Shown here in pieces: positions 41,922 through 54,130 of a stretch of DNA of 64,000 nucleotides. A program made the position numbers and the translations under genes. Position 1 is the stretch's first letter. Each line of letters starts with the position of its first letter. Source of the DNA: Phoebastria nigripes (lineage: Eukaryota; Chordata; Aves; Procellariiformes; Diomedeidae); the NCBI GenBank assembly GCA_035582835.1, contig JAYKAV010002508.1, positions 495,051 through 559,050 of the forward strand. The letters run 5' to 3'. Under the pieces are notes generated by a model that made no database searches, was not told the DNA's origin, and saw only the letters and a program-made list of their open reading frames with translations.

Positions 41922-42850
41922 CTAGAGGATGTTTTTCCTTGAAAATTGCTATGTCCATAATGCAGCACTGAAAGCAATGATTTCAAGAGTTTGTTTACAT
42001 GGGATTTTACAATGTAGTAGTTACGGCAAGAGCTATGAGCTACTTACGCAAAGGTGCAAGTTCATCTCATCGCGTTCTTGGGGCATCAGCCCCCTGAGTT
42101 TCCTCTATTAGGATAGGGATTGTCTTTGCTCTCTTATTATCACCAGAGAGAAGCAGTTATGTCTAAGAGTGTTTCAACCCACCTGAGTTCCTTATGTTGT
42201 CCTTTGGAAGTGCCTATCTCTGCTCATTAATGAAAGACTGGTGTAAGGTCTCTAACTTTCTGACTTTGGCATTTTGGTTAGATATGAAAATTCAGAAGAA
42301 ATGAAAGTGGGTCTGGCTTCCTTTTGTACACAGAGTTTATCTCAGGCTGAATTGGACCATTTTTATTGTCTTGTGTCACATAGATAATGCAAAACTTCTT
42401 GTCAAGATGTGCTCATGCTAGTGGGTGAAATGAAATACATCCTTGTTCTTCTGTCCCTATAAATTGCCTAGACATAATTCAGTTTCTCAGTGAAGTTTAT
42501 TAGATTCAGCAGTGTGCCACACTAAGGCTGTTTTAAGTTTACCTACGTGAAGTTGGTTTGTGCTAGCCAGCAGACAGCATGGATAAAATCCCCTTGGAAA
42601 CAAGGGGATTCAACTCAGTGGTTTCCACAAACTAATACAAGGCCAATGCAACAGCATATGTCTGTCGAAGAAACTGAGTAAAATATGGCATGAGTTGCTA
42701 ATGGGAGGCAACTTCCAGGTAGACACGATATGAGTTCTTGTAGAAATAGGGTTATGTGGAACTGGCTGTCCTACATCTTAGAGTAACCTCTCCTATGCTT
42801 GTTTGTTAAAGGGAACTCCTGTAAAATAAATTCATTGAAACTATATAGAG
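41922..42850 (+). terminator. GALNT8: GALNT8 3'UTR and poly(A) signal
   Basis: The first convincing AATAAA after the stop codon is at 42825-42830 (gtaaaataaattc). This gives a 3'UTR of about 920 bases. Another AATAAA near 43333 is a possible second end. Confidence 0.5.
42587..42610. repeat. Small perfect hairpin in the GALNT8 3'UTR
   Basis: Arms AATCCCCTTG and CAAGGGGATT around GAAA, a stable tetraloop-type closing. It lies about 240 bp before the candidate poly(A) signal. Confidence 0.85.
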
Positions 42851-44044
42851 TTTCAGCCCAAAGTCATTTTGTTATCAAAAGGGTGCCAAGCATTTTATCT
42901 GAATAGAAAGTGTATTCAGGGTTTGTTTGAATATTTGTTTGACTATAATCCAGTATGATTTGTTTTTTCCTTTCTAATTTCTCTTTAAATTTGATGTGAA
43001 CAGTCTGGCCCTGATATTCAGGATTGGAATTGCACAAGCTCTTCTTATAGTCTTTGGTCCTTAGGGTCTGTATTCTTCTGTTCTGAAAACTGATTCTTAA
43101 AAATGCCACACTTAAACCAGACTAAATTTAAACTACTAAGATCAACTTTTATTCCCATGTCCTGGGTCAAAGCCAAAAACACTAAAGAGGAATATGTGCT
43201 CTGTTGGTTTTCTGCATCTTCAACAATGTGTCTTACCAAAGTCAAAGGATTAGTATTTTGGCAAGCACAATGAAGACAGTGGGAATTTTGCCAGTACAAC
43301 TAAAATGATAATCTGGCCTACTGGTGATGATGAATAAAGTGTTCACATAGTAATTTTTCCCTCTTAATATGCCACTTCAATAGAATCAAAATGTAGTGGA
43401 CATTTGGACAATTTTGTTTTGAACTTAAGAGTTTGGGAAAACATCAAAATGTTCCAGAAAGTCTAGATTTTCTGGTTCTTAATGTATGGCCTCTGGTTAT
43501 ACACAGGAGTCAACACTGAAGCAAAATGCTTCAAGTATTTTGATTTATCTCAAGTATGAGTTGTTTTAATTTACTGAAGCCTCTCCACAAACGTTGCTTT
43601 TTGGCTAATTTTGTAATGAGGAAAGATAGTAGCCATGATGAGACATAAATAACAACTCACTATTTTTTGTGCTACAGTAGTAATACATTGCTCTCACTCA
43701 TGATACTTTTGAACTTGGAAGTTCACTGTATGGTGAAGCAACTGATGCATGATTCCTCAGTAAGTCTGCGGTAGAGGCAGGACTCTACTGATGTGGTGTA
43801 TCACAAGAAGGCAGCTATGACTGTGGCACAGCATAGAGTGGGATTTCTTCTTGACCTCAAAACCAGTCATTAGCCAAACTTTCAGAAATGCAGAAAATCA
43901 CCTCAGCTTCTGCAAAATGACAGGAGAGTACTGCAGTGCCAAGTGCTGAAAACAGGTAATTAATAACATAATAGGCATGAGTTTTTAATGGGTGTGCAGC
44001 TGCGAAGGAATGGGACAGCTTAATTCAGAGCAAACATAAACAAA
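42851..44044. other. Downstream intergenic, nothing recognised
   Basis: AT-rich unique-looking sequence without a gene or repeat I can support. Confidence 0.5.
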
Positions 44045-44049
44045 AGGAC

Positions 44050-44598
44050 TGTCGGGGTTTAACCCTGGCAGCACCTAAACACCCCGCAGCCGCTCCCTCA
44101 CCCCCCCGCTCCGGTGGGATGGGGGAGAGAATCGGGAGGGCACGAGTAGGAAAACTCACGGGTTGAGATAAAAACAGTTTAATAATTGAAATAAAACAAA
44201 GTAGAACAGTAATAGTAACAGTGGTAACAACAATAGGATATACAAAACAGGCGATGCACAATGCAACTGCTCACCACCCGCTGAACCNACGCGGGCCCCA
44301 AAAAAACGCGTGAGCCCGTCCCCGCCCCCCCTTAGTTCTTATACTGAGCATGACGTCGCATGGTATGGAATACCCCATTGGCCAGCTGGGTCAACCGCCC
44401 CGGCTGTGCTCCCCCCGCNAGCTTCCCATGCACCTGGCAGGGCGTGGGAGGCCGAAAAGTGCCCGGTGCAAGCACCACCCAGCAACACCCANAACATCAA
44501 TGGGCCATCAACGCTCCTATTATACCAAACCCAAAGCACAGCACACACACCCAGCTACTGGGAAGAAAGTTAACTCTGTCCCAGCCAGAACCAGGACA
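44050..44598 (-). mobile_element. Solo LTR of an avian ERV, copy 2
   Basis: Sister of 11134-11698 in the same orientation, with long identical blocks such as CCCCATTGGCCAGCTGGGTC and CAATGGGCCATCAACGCTCC. The flanks are AGGAC (44045-44049) and ATGAC (44599-44603), a 4-of-5 target duplication. The TATA box is changed to TATAAG on the minus strand; the CRE-like TGACGTCG (44351-44358) is intact. Confidence 0.9.
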
Positions 44599-44603
44599 AT
44601 GAC

Positions 44604-46920
44604 CAAGGCACATACTACTGTGAAGGTAGGCTCTACTGGCTGCTGCAGAACAGTAAAGCTTTCTTCCTTGGTTTTGTGCTCAAGCAAGCTTGGCTTTACT
44701 GCACATGCAACAGGAATCCACCTTGGGAGGAAGAATTAGAAGAGGGAAAAAGGTTTTTTTCTTTAATGTCTGGTGGAATGGGGAGAAGAGCCAGTCTGGA
44801 GACAGGAACTATTTAAGGGACTACTAATTGTCAGTCTCTTTAAGAGGAAACTAAATCAGAGAACAGACAGAATCATTTAGTGTGTCACTGGGGGATTTGT
44901 TTACTTCTGACCAAACCATGTGTGGTGGATAATAAAAAAAACCCATTGCTTTCATTCACATTTTTTTTTGCCTGACTTTTCCCATCTAAATTTACTTCTC
45001 GTTTTCCCCCCCTCTGTGAAATTAGCCCTTTTGAAGCATTAAGTGTATGTGTTATCAGTGGGGTATAGCCCTCTGCTTGCATTGAGACCAATCCAGACAG
45101 GATCAGTGGGCAACCTTTAACGAAATTATTATTTAAATTTTATCTGTCTTATGTCAAAAGCAAGAGTAGATTATTAGGTATAAAAAAGTTTGGCAGAAAA
45201 ATCATAGTTTTCAGAAAGTTAGATGATTTACTACTGGTTTCACCTGTTTGCCACTATGCATGTCCCTGTCAGCACAATTTTTCCATTCCCACAGGCTGTA
45301 TGTGCTTTTGCTCCTCAGTGTCCATTGACCCTGCAGCAGATCTAACCTAGAGGAACAGAGGTCTTACAGTTAAGAGCTTTCAGGTGTTGTGAAAACAGAC
45401 AGTCAGGTAGAGAACAAGGAGAGAGATACGCCTCAAATGAAGTTTTCACCTACCAGAAGCAACACAAAAGAGAGAATGTGCACAAGTTACCTTGCCACAA
45501 GGAAAACTTCAGTTTAGTTTACACCTCTCAAGTGCTAAAAAGTCAACCTACTGTTAAATTTAAATCCATAGGAAGTCAGTGTTTCTGCATTCTAATATTA
45601 ATGGACATAACTTTGCTTATTTTTATTTTGACACTCTTCTGTATTTTTAACTCAGACCACTTTTTATTTATTTATACACCAGTATGCTGGAATAGATTGA
45701 AATCCATATCCACGCTAAGCTTTCTCAGGCTTTTTATGCTTTAATTGTGGGACTTTATGACTTGGTGAAGGGTCGCTTTCAGTTGAGGGTCCTCTCTGTT
45801 TGTATGCTTTTAATTAAATCCTAGCTAACACCAATTTTTTAGAAACCACTAGGGAGAATATTGAGGGAGAAAAATAGAAAATAATATTCAACAACAGTGA
45901 AGACAAGAAATACTGTCAGAGAGATGTAGTGGACAAACTGGAGGAGATTGGCTGCCCTCTGTGAAATATTTAGGCTGCTTCTAATTAATTGTAGCTGCCT
46001 TAGACACAGCTGGTGGGGGGCAGAAAACAGTTATTCCTCACTTCAATAAATTTTAGGGGGGCATTGCAAGGTAAAAATGACAAACAGAATCATCGCAAGC
46101 TTGGTATTTAAAGATTTTCTGCGAAAGAAAATTTTTAGAAAGATTGTTATTCATTAAAAATATTTCACTCTAAATTTAACATAAACCAAAATAAAACTAT
46201 TCAAAAAAAGTTAGTTCAAAATAAAACTGAAACATTTTATTCTAATATGTCAAATCATGCATTTTCAACTTGTTGGAATTCTCTTCTGTTTTTCTCCCCA
46301 AAAAGAAGACAAAAAATGGCTGACTGCATCAGATAAGGTCTGTCATTTCCACCCACTGTTTCCTTCCTCCTTTTCCTTCCCCAGCCTCTGTGTGCATTTT
46401 GTGCTTTGTCCTACCCTCCTATTTTGCCTCCTTTGTTCCTCCTTATTACTCTCCTTTGTCTTTCCTGATTCTGGATGCATCAGTGGAGGCTGAGATGGTC
46501 CCACACAGGTCACGGTCTTCACGCTATCTTGTCTACCCTCTTGATGGGGAGTTTGCAGGAGGCTTAGTTCTCATTGAAATGATTCTCCTTCTCATCAATT
46601 AAAAAGTTGTGGTCTACCCCGCTCCACTTACTCTGTTCTGCTTACCGAGGCCTGGGGTAACTGTGGTAGCACGGTAACTCTGACCAGCGTTGCATATGTT
46701 GATGGCTTTGCAAATCCCCCACAAAGGGCAGTAGTAACACTCCAGAGACAGAATCACTAGAGAAACAGGATGACAAAATGCAATGAGTGAGTGAAACAAG
46801 CCCTGTTAAAATGGTCACTCTCCCCTCAGGAGTGACATGGTAAGAGAAACCTTGCATCCTCCTTCACAGTTTTTGGCATACAGAGGTGCAGGAGCAGGAA
46901 GATAAGCCAGAAGGATGGCT
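44604..46920. other. Intergenic, nothing recognised
   Basis: Unique-looking sequence with short open frames but no recognisable protein, RNA or mobile element. Confidence 0.5.
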
Positions 46921-46929
46921 TGGAGACTG

Positions 46930-47075
46930 TGGTGCTGGTCTGGGACTTGGATTCAATCCCCTGCTCACTTGCAGTTTACCATTGTACAAGTTACCCCATC
47001 TTGTGTCCCCATGTATAAAACAAGAAAAAGAGCAGTGCTGAAACCTGACAGCAGTGTTGCAAGGAAAAAGTATCT
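46930..47075 (+). repeat. MIR-like ancient SINE fragment
   Basis: The order CTTGGATTCAATCCCCTGCT, then GTACAAGTTACCCCATCTTG, CCCCATGTATAAAACAAG and CAGCAGTGTTGCAAGGA follows the MIR/CORE-SINE consensus (GGTTCAAATCC, AAGTCACTT, CCATCTGTAAAATG, GTTGTGAGGA). Confidence 0.5.
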
Positions 47076-48143
47076 GAGCAGCTCATGAGGGAGGGATAAG
47101 CAGGAAAAACCCAAAAGGCTGCCTTTGGTGGGTCTGCTGACTTTCTTCTGGCTTGACTCATGAAACCCCAACATGCAAGTTCAAAGCTGTGATGAGGAAA
47201 GGGGCTGCTTCGTTGCATTGTGGATGGGAAGGCAGCTTGAGCCAGGGCTTTGACCAAGGCAGGGGTCTCAAGCCATCTCTGGCAGCGGTGTAACGCCACA
47301 ACCCTTCATCTTCTGCCAGTATGCAGAACTACCATGGCTAGTTTACAGGTCACAAAAGATGCTGATTGATTGTGCCTTTCATGGGGTGGGAAAGAGGCAG
47401 TGACACCTCTCCACTGTGTATGAAGTATGGGTGTAGCTCTGGCAAGGAAGAAGTGGGAGGTATTTCTGTGACTTTACACACCTTTGGTTTGTAAAACTTG
47501 CTGAATGTTTGTTGAACCTTTGGGCGGTTACTCTCATGACTTATACAATTATTCCTGATGCAGTTAAACCATTCAGTTCAGACAGCTGAAGAAATAAGGG
47601 CTATTTAGTCAGACCTATTAAAATTATTCCAGGAAACCAAGGTAAAACTTTAACACTGTAATTGCTAGTTAAAATGCACTGGACTCCAGGGCATGTTTCA
47701 CCTTGCCAGGAGGTTAAGGACAGTGTTTGATATTCCCTGTTCTATAGCAGTGCCACTAGTTTTAATGAGATTTACCCGTTTTCATTAAAAGCACAGCCAC
47801 TTAATCCTTAAATCCTTTCAGAGCTTTAAATACCTGCTTGTAGCTATTTATTTTATCAGTTTGTTTCAGCAACTGCTCCTTTCATCTCTCAGTCTCTAGA
47901 CTGTCCCAAGTTATCCTTCATGCTGCTCTAGGGTGTCTGCTGATACAGAAAAGCACCTTGTTTCTTTTGTTGTTCTTTATCTCTGTAAGTGCTTTGATGT
48001 TGCTCTCATCATGCAACGGACCATGGCTTGTTCCTGCATTGTTCTGTGACAGTATCCCCCACAGCTTTCTGAAGGCCTCAGTTCCCTGACTGTTCAAACC
48101 ATCCTAGTCTTGTGATGCACTGAGGGGCATCTAAAGAGCGGCC

Positions 48144-48680
48144 TGTCACATCCCACCTACAAGAAGGGGAGAGTGACTAAGGTCTGCAAATCCCCTTGGT
48201 GTGGATTAAGGTGAGATAACGCTCAAGGTCCACATGCGAACATCAACTTTAATGGAACGAACACTCTATAGGCACCAACCCTCTGTGCATTAATACACCA
48301 CATAAGCTAAGCGGCTTTAATGAGAAGTTGAGGTAGGCCGTGTGTTACTTAAGAACGAGAGGGAGAGGAGAGAGAGAGTGTGCGCTTGGGGGGGAGGGGA
48401 GAGAGAGAGAAGTGTCACCAATCCTGGATCCAGCATCGGACCTGCCAATGGGGGGTGTCGGCNTGAAGAGCACGCCCCAAGGAGGTTCGTGTGTGCCCCT
48501 ATTTATTGGCCCCAGTCCATGGCTTCTAGAATCTTCTCTCACCCCAGTTTCAGGAGTGGTTGAGACACCAGTCAGTCAAGTAGAGTGACACTGGACCCCT
48601 CCCCGTGGCTGGCTTCTGAAGCTTTCTCTTGGGGCATTGTCCGTGCTCACAGCAGGGTCACTTGGGCCTCATCTCTTACA
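48144..48680 (-). mobile_element. Solo LTR, second ERV family
   Basis: The + strand runs TGTCACATCC...CTCTTACA and is flanked by perfect CGGCC duplications (48139-48143, 48681-48685). The minus-strand CCAATAAATAGGG near 48500 looks like CCAAT/TATA promoter sequence, and ATTAAA on the minus strand near 48317 may serve as poly(A) signal, so direction is minus. A purine-rich GAGA tract lies at 48357-48410. Confidence 0.85.
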
Positions 48681-48894
48681 CGGCCTATCCAGAAAGGAAA
48701 CATTGAGACTGCTTGGCCTTTCCATCCTTTTCCAGGTTGTATCCCCAGAGCAACCTGAGTTCGCTGGCAGACATTTCATGGGACAGCATGGCTGAGACCA
48801 GCTCTGTAGCTCACCAGAAGCTCTGTGGCCTTGATAGGATCCCACCTTTTTCTTTCTTGCACTGCTTTGTGCTGCCACATCACCAGCAGCGAGT

Positions 48895-51800
48895 TCACAG
48901 AATCACAGAATGGTTGAGGTTGAAAGTGACCTTTGGAGATTGTCCAGTCCAATCCTGCTTCTCAAAGCAGCTTCAGCTACAGCAGGTTGCCCAGAACCGT
49001 GTCCAACTGAGTTTTGAATATCTCTAAGGATGGAGACTCCACAAACTCTCTGGGCAACCTGTTTCAGTAAAAAAGTTTTTCTTATCTTCCGATAGAATTG
49101 TATTTCAATTTGATCCCATTGCCTCTTATCCAGTCACATGCCACTACTAAGAAGAGTCTGGCTCCATCTTCTTTACACCCTCCCATCAGATATTTGTACA
49201 CAGTGATGAGACACCCTAGCCCATGTCTTCACTTCTCCAGGCTGAGCTGTCCCTTAACCATGTTTGTGGCCCTGCGCTCTACTTGCTCTAGTAAGTCTAT
49301 TCCTCTCTTGTATTAGGGAGCCCAGAGCTGGACACAGCACTGCAGATATGTCTTCACCAGTTGTTCTGCAACAGGAGGTGCTGGTTTTTTGTGATCCCAG
49401 TAAGAAAGGCACTCAGACCCTGTAAATTATGATTTAAAATACTACTTACTAGAGCTAANGCTATGAAGAAAGTATAGGTAATCTTAGATCCCTTCAGATG
49501 CTGGGAACCCCAAGCTGCACAGCATTAAATGGGCTTCCAATCAGCACACCATGCAGACCCCGTCCATAGAAAGGGTTACCCCATTTTGATCATTCGAGTT
49601 ACTATAAGATTTTCTTAAAAGAAGACAACTCTACTCAGCATTTCTACCGTCAAATAAAAGGGATGTTTGCACAAGAACTTCTTGCCACACGTTTAGATAA
49701 AGGCAAGGCCAGGCAGGTGGTACAATCGCCAGTGCCAAATGGAAGCTGCCTGCAGGCTCCTCTGTTACCATGAGCTGGCTGAGCTTATCCTGCAGCCAAG
49801 GGGTTTGTGCAGCATGACATGGCCTGAAGGCCACACTGCACGTGCAGCCCAGCGCAGCACAGACCTGCACCTGCTCAAGTTAACCAATATGTGGATCACT
49901 AACTCCTCCATGTACAGTGCTCTCTTCGTCAGGATCACTACACCAGTGGTGAGTAGAGAGGAAGGATGACCTACCTCAAACTGCTGGTAACGATCTCCCT
50001 AATGCAGCCCAGGATGCTGTTGGCTTTCTCTGCTGCAAGGGCACGTTGCTGGCTCATGGTCAGCCTGCTGTCCACCACGAACCCCAGAATGCGCTCTGCA
50101 AATTTGCTTTCCAGCCAGTCCACCCACAGTGTGTGTTGGTCCATGGAGTTATCCTCCCCAGGGGTAGGACTTTGCATTTCCCTCTGTTCAACTTCATGAA
50201 GTTCTTCTCTGTCCAGTTTTCTAGTCTGTCCATGTCCCTCTGAATGGCAGCACAACCATCCAATACATAATCCTCTCCTCTCAGTTCTGTATTATCTGCA
50301 AACTTGGTGAGGGTGCGCTCTTTCTCATCATCCAGGTCATTAATGGAGATGTTAAACAGTATTGGACCCAGTATTGACCCCTAAGATACACCACTAGCAA
50401 CTAGCCTCCAGCTGGATTTTGCTGCCTTTGCTTGATTTTCTGCTTGTTAGGATGGACAATTCCTGAGCATGGAGTAGGTGATCCTTGAATATCAACCGGA
50501 TCTCTTGGACCTCTCTTTTTTCCAGGGCTGTATCCCATAGGATTCTTCCAAGTAGATACCTGAAGAGGCCAAAGCCGCTCTCCTGAAGTCCAAGACTATT
50601 ATCTTACTTTTTGCCCTGTTCCCTCCTCTCAGAATCCTGAACTCTACCTTCTCATGGTCACAGCAGCCAAGACTGCTTCCAACCTTCACATTCCTGATCA
50701 ATCCTTCCTCTTTTGTAGGTATGGTCTAGCAGAGTGCCTCTCCTTGTTTTCTCCTCAATCACCTATGTTAGGAAATTGTCATGCATTCCAGAGACCTCCT
50801 GGATTGCTTATGCCCTGCTGTGTTGTCCCTCCAGAAGCTATCGATGTGGTAAAAGTCCCCCTCGAGGACCAGAGACTGTGAACGTGGGGCTTCTTCTACT
50901 TGTCTGAAGAAGGCCTCATTTACTCCTTCTGCTTGATCAGGCAGTCTGTAGCAGACACCCACAACAATGTCACCCATGTTGGTCTGCCCACTAGTCCTGA
51001 CCCATAAGCTCTCAGCTGGCTCATCACCCTTTCCTAGACAGAGCTCCATGCATCCCCATGGTGCTCTCATATAACGGGCACCTCCTCCTCACCTTCCTGG
51101 CCTGTCCTTCCTAAAGTGCCTGGGTCCTTCTTTTGCAGCATTTCAGTTGTGTGAGTTATCCCATGTCTCTCTGATACCAATGAGACTGTAACCCAGAAAT
51201 TGTACATAGGTTTCTAATTCCTCCTGCTGTGCCCTGTGGTGCGTGCATTGGTGTACTGGCACATCAGTGAGAGGCACCCTGGCATACTGGTTTCCCAGAA
51301 AAGGTATGGGAGCTTTCCACATAATGCTGTTCCATAGACACTTCCTTATTTATGTGCATATGCTTGAGGTGACCCCACTTGAGCCCTGTTTTGTTGGTTA
51401 CAAAGTCCCTTCTGTTCACATCATCCCAGACTCTTTGCTTGCTAACCCCATCTGCCACTTCACTTGATTGCTGGTCACTCTCTCCCTCCTTCATCGTTCT
51501 TACTTTAAAGCTCTTCTCATCAGGTTGGATAGTCTGTTGGCAAAGATACTTTTCCCGCGCTTGGTCACATGGATCTTGTCCCTTCCAAGCTATCGTTGAT
51601 CTTCAGAGAGGGCCCCATGGTCGTAGAAGCCAAAACCTTGTTGCCAACACCAGCTGTACAAACAGTTGCTGACCTGCAGGATCCATCTACTCCTCCTCAA
51701 GCCCTTCCATCTCACTGGCAGGATCAAGGGGAACACCACCTGGGCCCCCACGCCCTTGATCATTGCCCTCTGAGCCATGTGGTCACGCTTGATATGCTTC

Positions 51801-51990
51801 AGGTCTCCCTCAGCAGTATCATTGGTGCTCACATGGAAGAGCTGGGGGGGTAATAGTCTGAGGACTGGACAAGCCTGGGCAGCCTCTCTACAATGGTTCC
51901 CCAGGGTCTCAGTTCCTCCTGGGGAACTCCTGTTGCATCTTGAATGTTGTTACTTCTCAGTCCTTTGGGTTATTTAAGTTCATGTGAAGA
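48895..51990 (-). mobile_element. Near-full-length but internally deleted CR1, split by an LTR
   Basis: The CR1 3' end is at 48895 (CACAGAATCACAGAATGG). It runs to 49361, is interrupted by an LTR, and resumes at 49943. Reading toward the 5' end: RT pieces, then a jump near 50425 into the endonuclease (ESLWVRTSGQTNMGDIVVGV, EEAPRSQSLVLEGDF), then near 51590-51832 an ORF1 esterase-like remnant (PLILPVRW, CWQQGFGFYDHG). So most of the ORF2 centre is deleted but the 5' part, usually lost in birds, is present. The exact 5' end (about 51900-51990) is uncertain. Confidence 0.85.
49362..49942. mobile_element. Solo LTR nested in CR1
   Basis: A TG...CA element (TGTTCTGCA ... TCACTACA) of 581 bp that interrupts the CR1 and is flanked by perfect CCAGT duplications (49357-49361 and 49943-49947). 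Removing it and one CCAGT restores the CR1 text around CACCAGTGGTGAGTAGAG. TATAAGA near 49600 and AATAAA near 49655 suggest + orientation, weakly. Confidence 0.88.
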
Positions 51991-53265
51991 GTAGCCTTTG
52001 TGTTCTCTAGTCAAAGAAATAATTGTTCATGTTTACAGGAAAGCTGCTTCTGGAAACAATGTCCTATAATATTTGTGCTGTCTTTCTGATATTCCACACT
52101 CAATACCCTTGTACGGGACTCTGGTAATATAATATCAATACTATGCTGACCTGGGATGTGTTTGTCTGCAGATACTACTATGTGTGTACACATAGCGGTC
52201 AATTGAGACTGGTGGTAGTGTACAAAATTTCTTGCTTTTCGTGTTCAAAGTGCTGTACTATGTAGAATGCTAACTAAATGTCACAGACATATTATATATT
52301 TGCACATTAGGCAGAACCATGTTAATCTACATTGTAGATTGAAAGACTTCACTTGCTTCCTACTATGTTTTAGGTCAAAATGTAGCACTTCTGGCAAAGG
52401 GCCTGGCTTACCTTTGTTTAGCTCTGGTGATTTCATCGCTGCAAGAGGATTAGTAGTAACAGGAAAGATTCAGTGAACTTTGACTGATAAACATGCGGAA
52501 AAAACCTGTTCGAGTGTTTCCCAGCTCTGCTCTATAGTAGTTTCCAGTAATACTGTTTACAGTAATTTCTCATGCACACACAGTCCACACAGCCTGTAGG
52601 CCTACGATCTTGAGATCTGCTCTAGTTTTGTGATCCTCTTTTCCTCTATATGAGTTTTGACACCTTTCCCTGTTCCAAATTGCTTTGCAGCAAGAGAAAA
52701 CCAAAAAAGGAAAATTCCAAAAAGCCAACCCCATAAAGAAAAAATGTGTAAGAAAGGGACAAAAAGAAGCAGATGGAAAAGGCTGAGAGACCAAGTGGAA
52801 AGAGAAAGATGGCAGCAACTGTACTAGGGTCTGGTTGAAGGCTGTCCACCAGTCTTGCTATTTTCTGTCCACTGCTAGATTGCAGAGTGGTATTTGCAGT
52901 CTTAGGAGTGTACAGAAAAAGCACGTCAGATTATGCTTGAGATTTGTTCTTGCAGGTTGTCTTAAATTTCTCTGTTTTCAAGTGTTATATTTGGTTGGTT
53001 TATTTGCTCTTTACCAGCCTGAATTTTTCTCAACTACAGTCTTATAAAAATATACACGTGGCCCATATTATTAACAATAATAAAAAAGCTTGATCTCTGC
53101 TTTCTGACTCATTTTACCTTAATGAGCGAAGTTATTTACAAAAGGACCTGCACTAAGAAACATTGGTGGTGTTCAGAGCATCATTTTTGGAAAGTTAAAG
53201 CATTCACTATTCTCTCTTCCTCCCTCTTCTCTCCTGTTCCCGTCCACCCCCTTTTCAAAACTCCA
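51991..53265. other. Intergenic, nothing recognised
   Basis: No gene or element seen; moderately AT-rich. Confidence 0.45.
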
Positions 53266-53269
53266 ATGC

Positions 53270-54130
53270 AGTGTCAAGGACCAGGAGTCTGAGCAGGAAT
53301 ACAAGGCCTCCTATGACTCCTTTAGTCATCATATCTGTGTTCACAGTATTGCAAGTGGTCTCTTAAATCCTGCAATTTAAGAACTGGTCGAACTCTGTAT
53401 CAAAAATAGCTCCTTTGCCCCTCACTCCTGGAAGGCTGTTCCAGAACTTCATAGTTCTGATCGTTAGAAACTTCTCCCAACTTTTCAGCCCACATCCTTC
53501 CTTGGGGAGTATAAATAAACAGACCATATGTTCTTCTGCCAACATTGTCTTTTAGCTTAGAAGTTCCTCCTCCTTTGTATTTTCCCTCCTGGGAAAATAA
53601 AGAAGCAATCATATCCCCTTTTCAACTTCATTTTGTTAGGCTAAATAAAGTAAGCATTTTTTTTTTAGTTTCTTTTCATATGATCTCCTTCCCAGATCAT
53701 CCTACTTGTGTTGCTATGCATCTGTTTTCATCCTCTTCAAACACTGGGATTAGATTCATACACAGTATTGCAAAGGAAGACTTACCAATACCTAGTGCAA
53801 AGTAATTTGTATTTTACTATTTGCTGGAAATACCTTTCTTGATGCATTCTAGGATGTTCTTAACTGCTTTCATAGGCTTGTCCTATTGATGTCTCATAAT
53901 CATCCTGTAATCAAGCAGTATATGGAGTCCTCATCTTCATTCTTTTCCAGTCCATGAATATATAGTAGAGAGGAGAAATTCTTATTGATCTCTAACTATA
54001 CACTTTTATACTTTATACTACAGAATTTAATCTCATTTCTCTAATTCTAGTCCTCCAGTTCACCCAAATTTTTGATTCATTTCCCAATCTTTCTGAAGAA
54101 GCCTGTTTAACGAAATAATGATATGGCTCT
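53270..54130 (-). mobile_element. Ancient CR1/L3-like LINE remnant
   Basis: Reverse-oriented blocks typical of old CR1: GGAAGGCTGTTCCAGAACTT, GATCGTTAGAAACTTCTCCC, CATATCCCCTTTTCAAC, GTTAGGCTAAATAAAG and TTTTCATATGATCTCCTTCCC. Heavily diverged; the ends are estimates. Confidence 0.6.
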
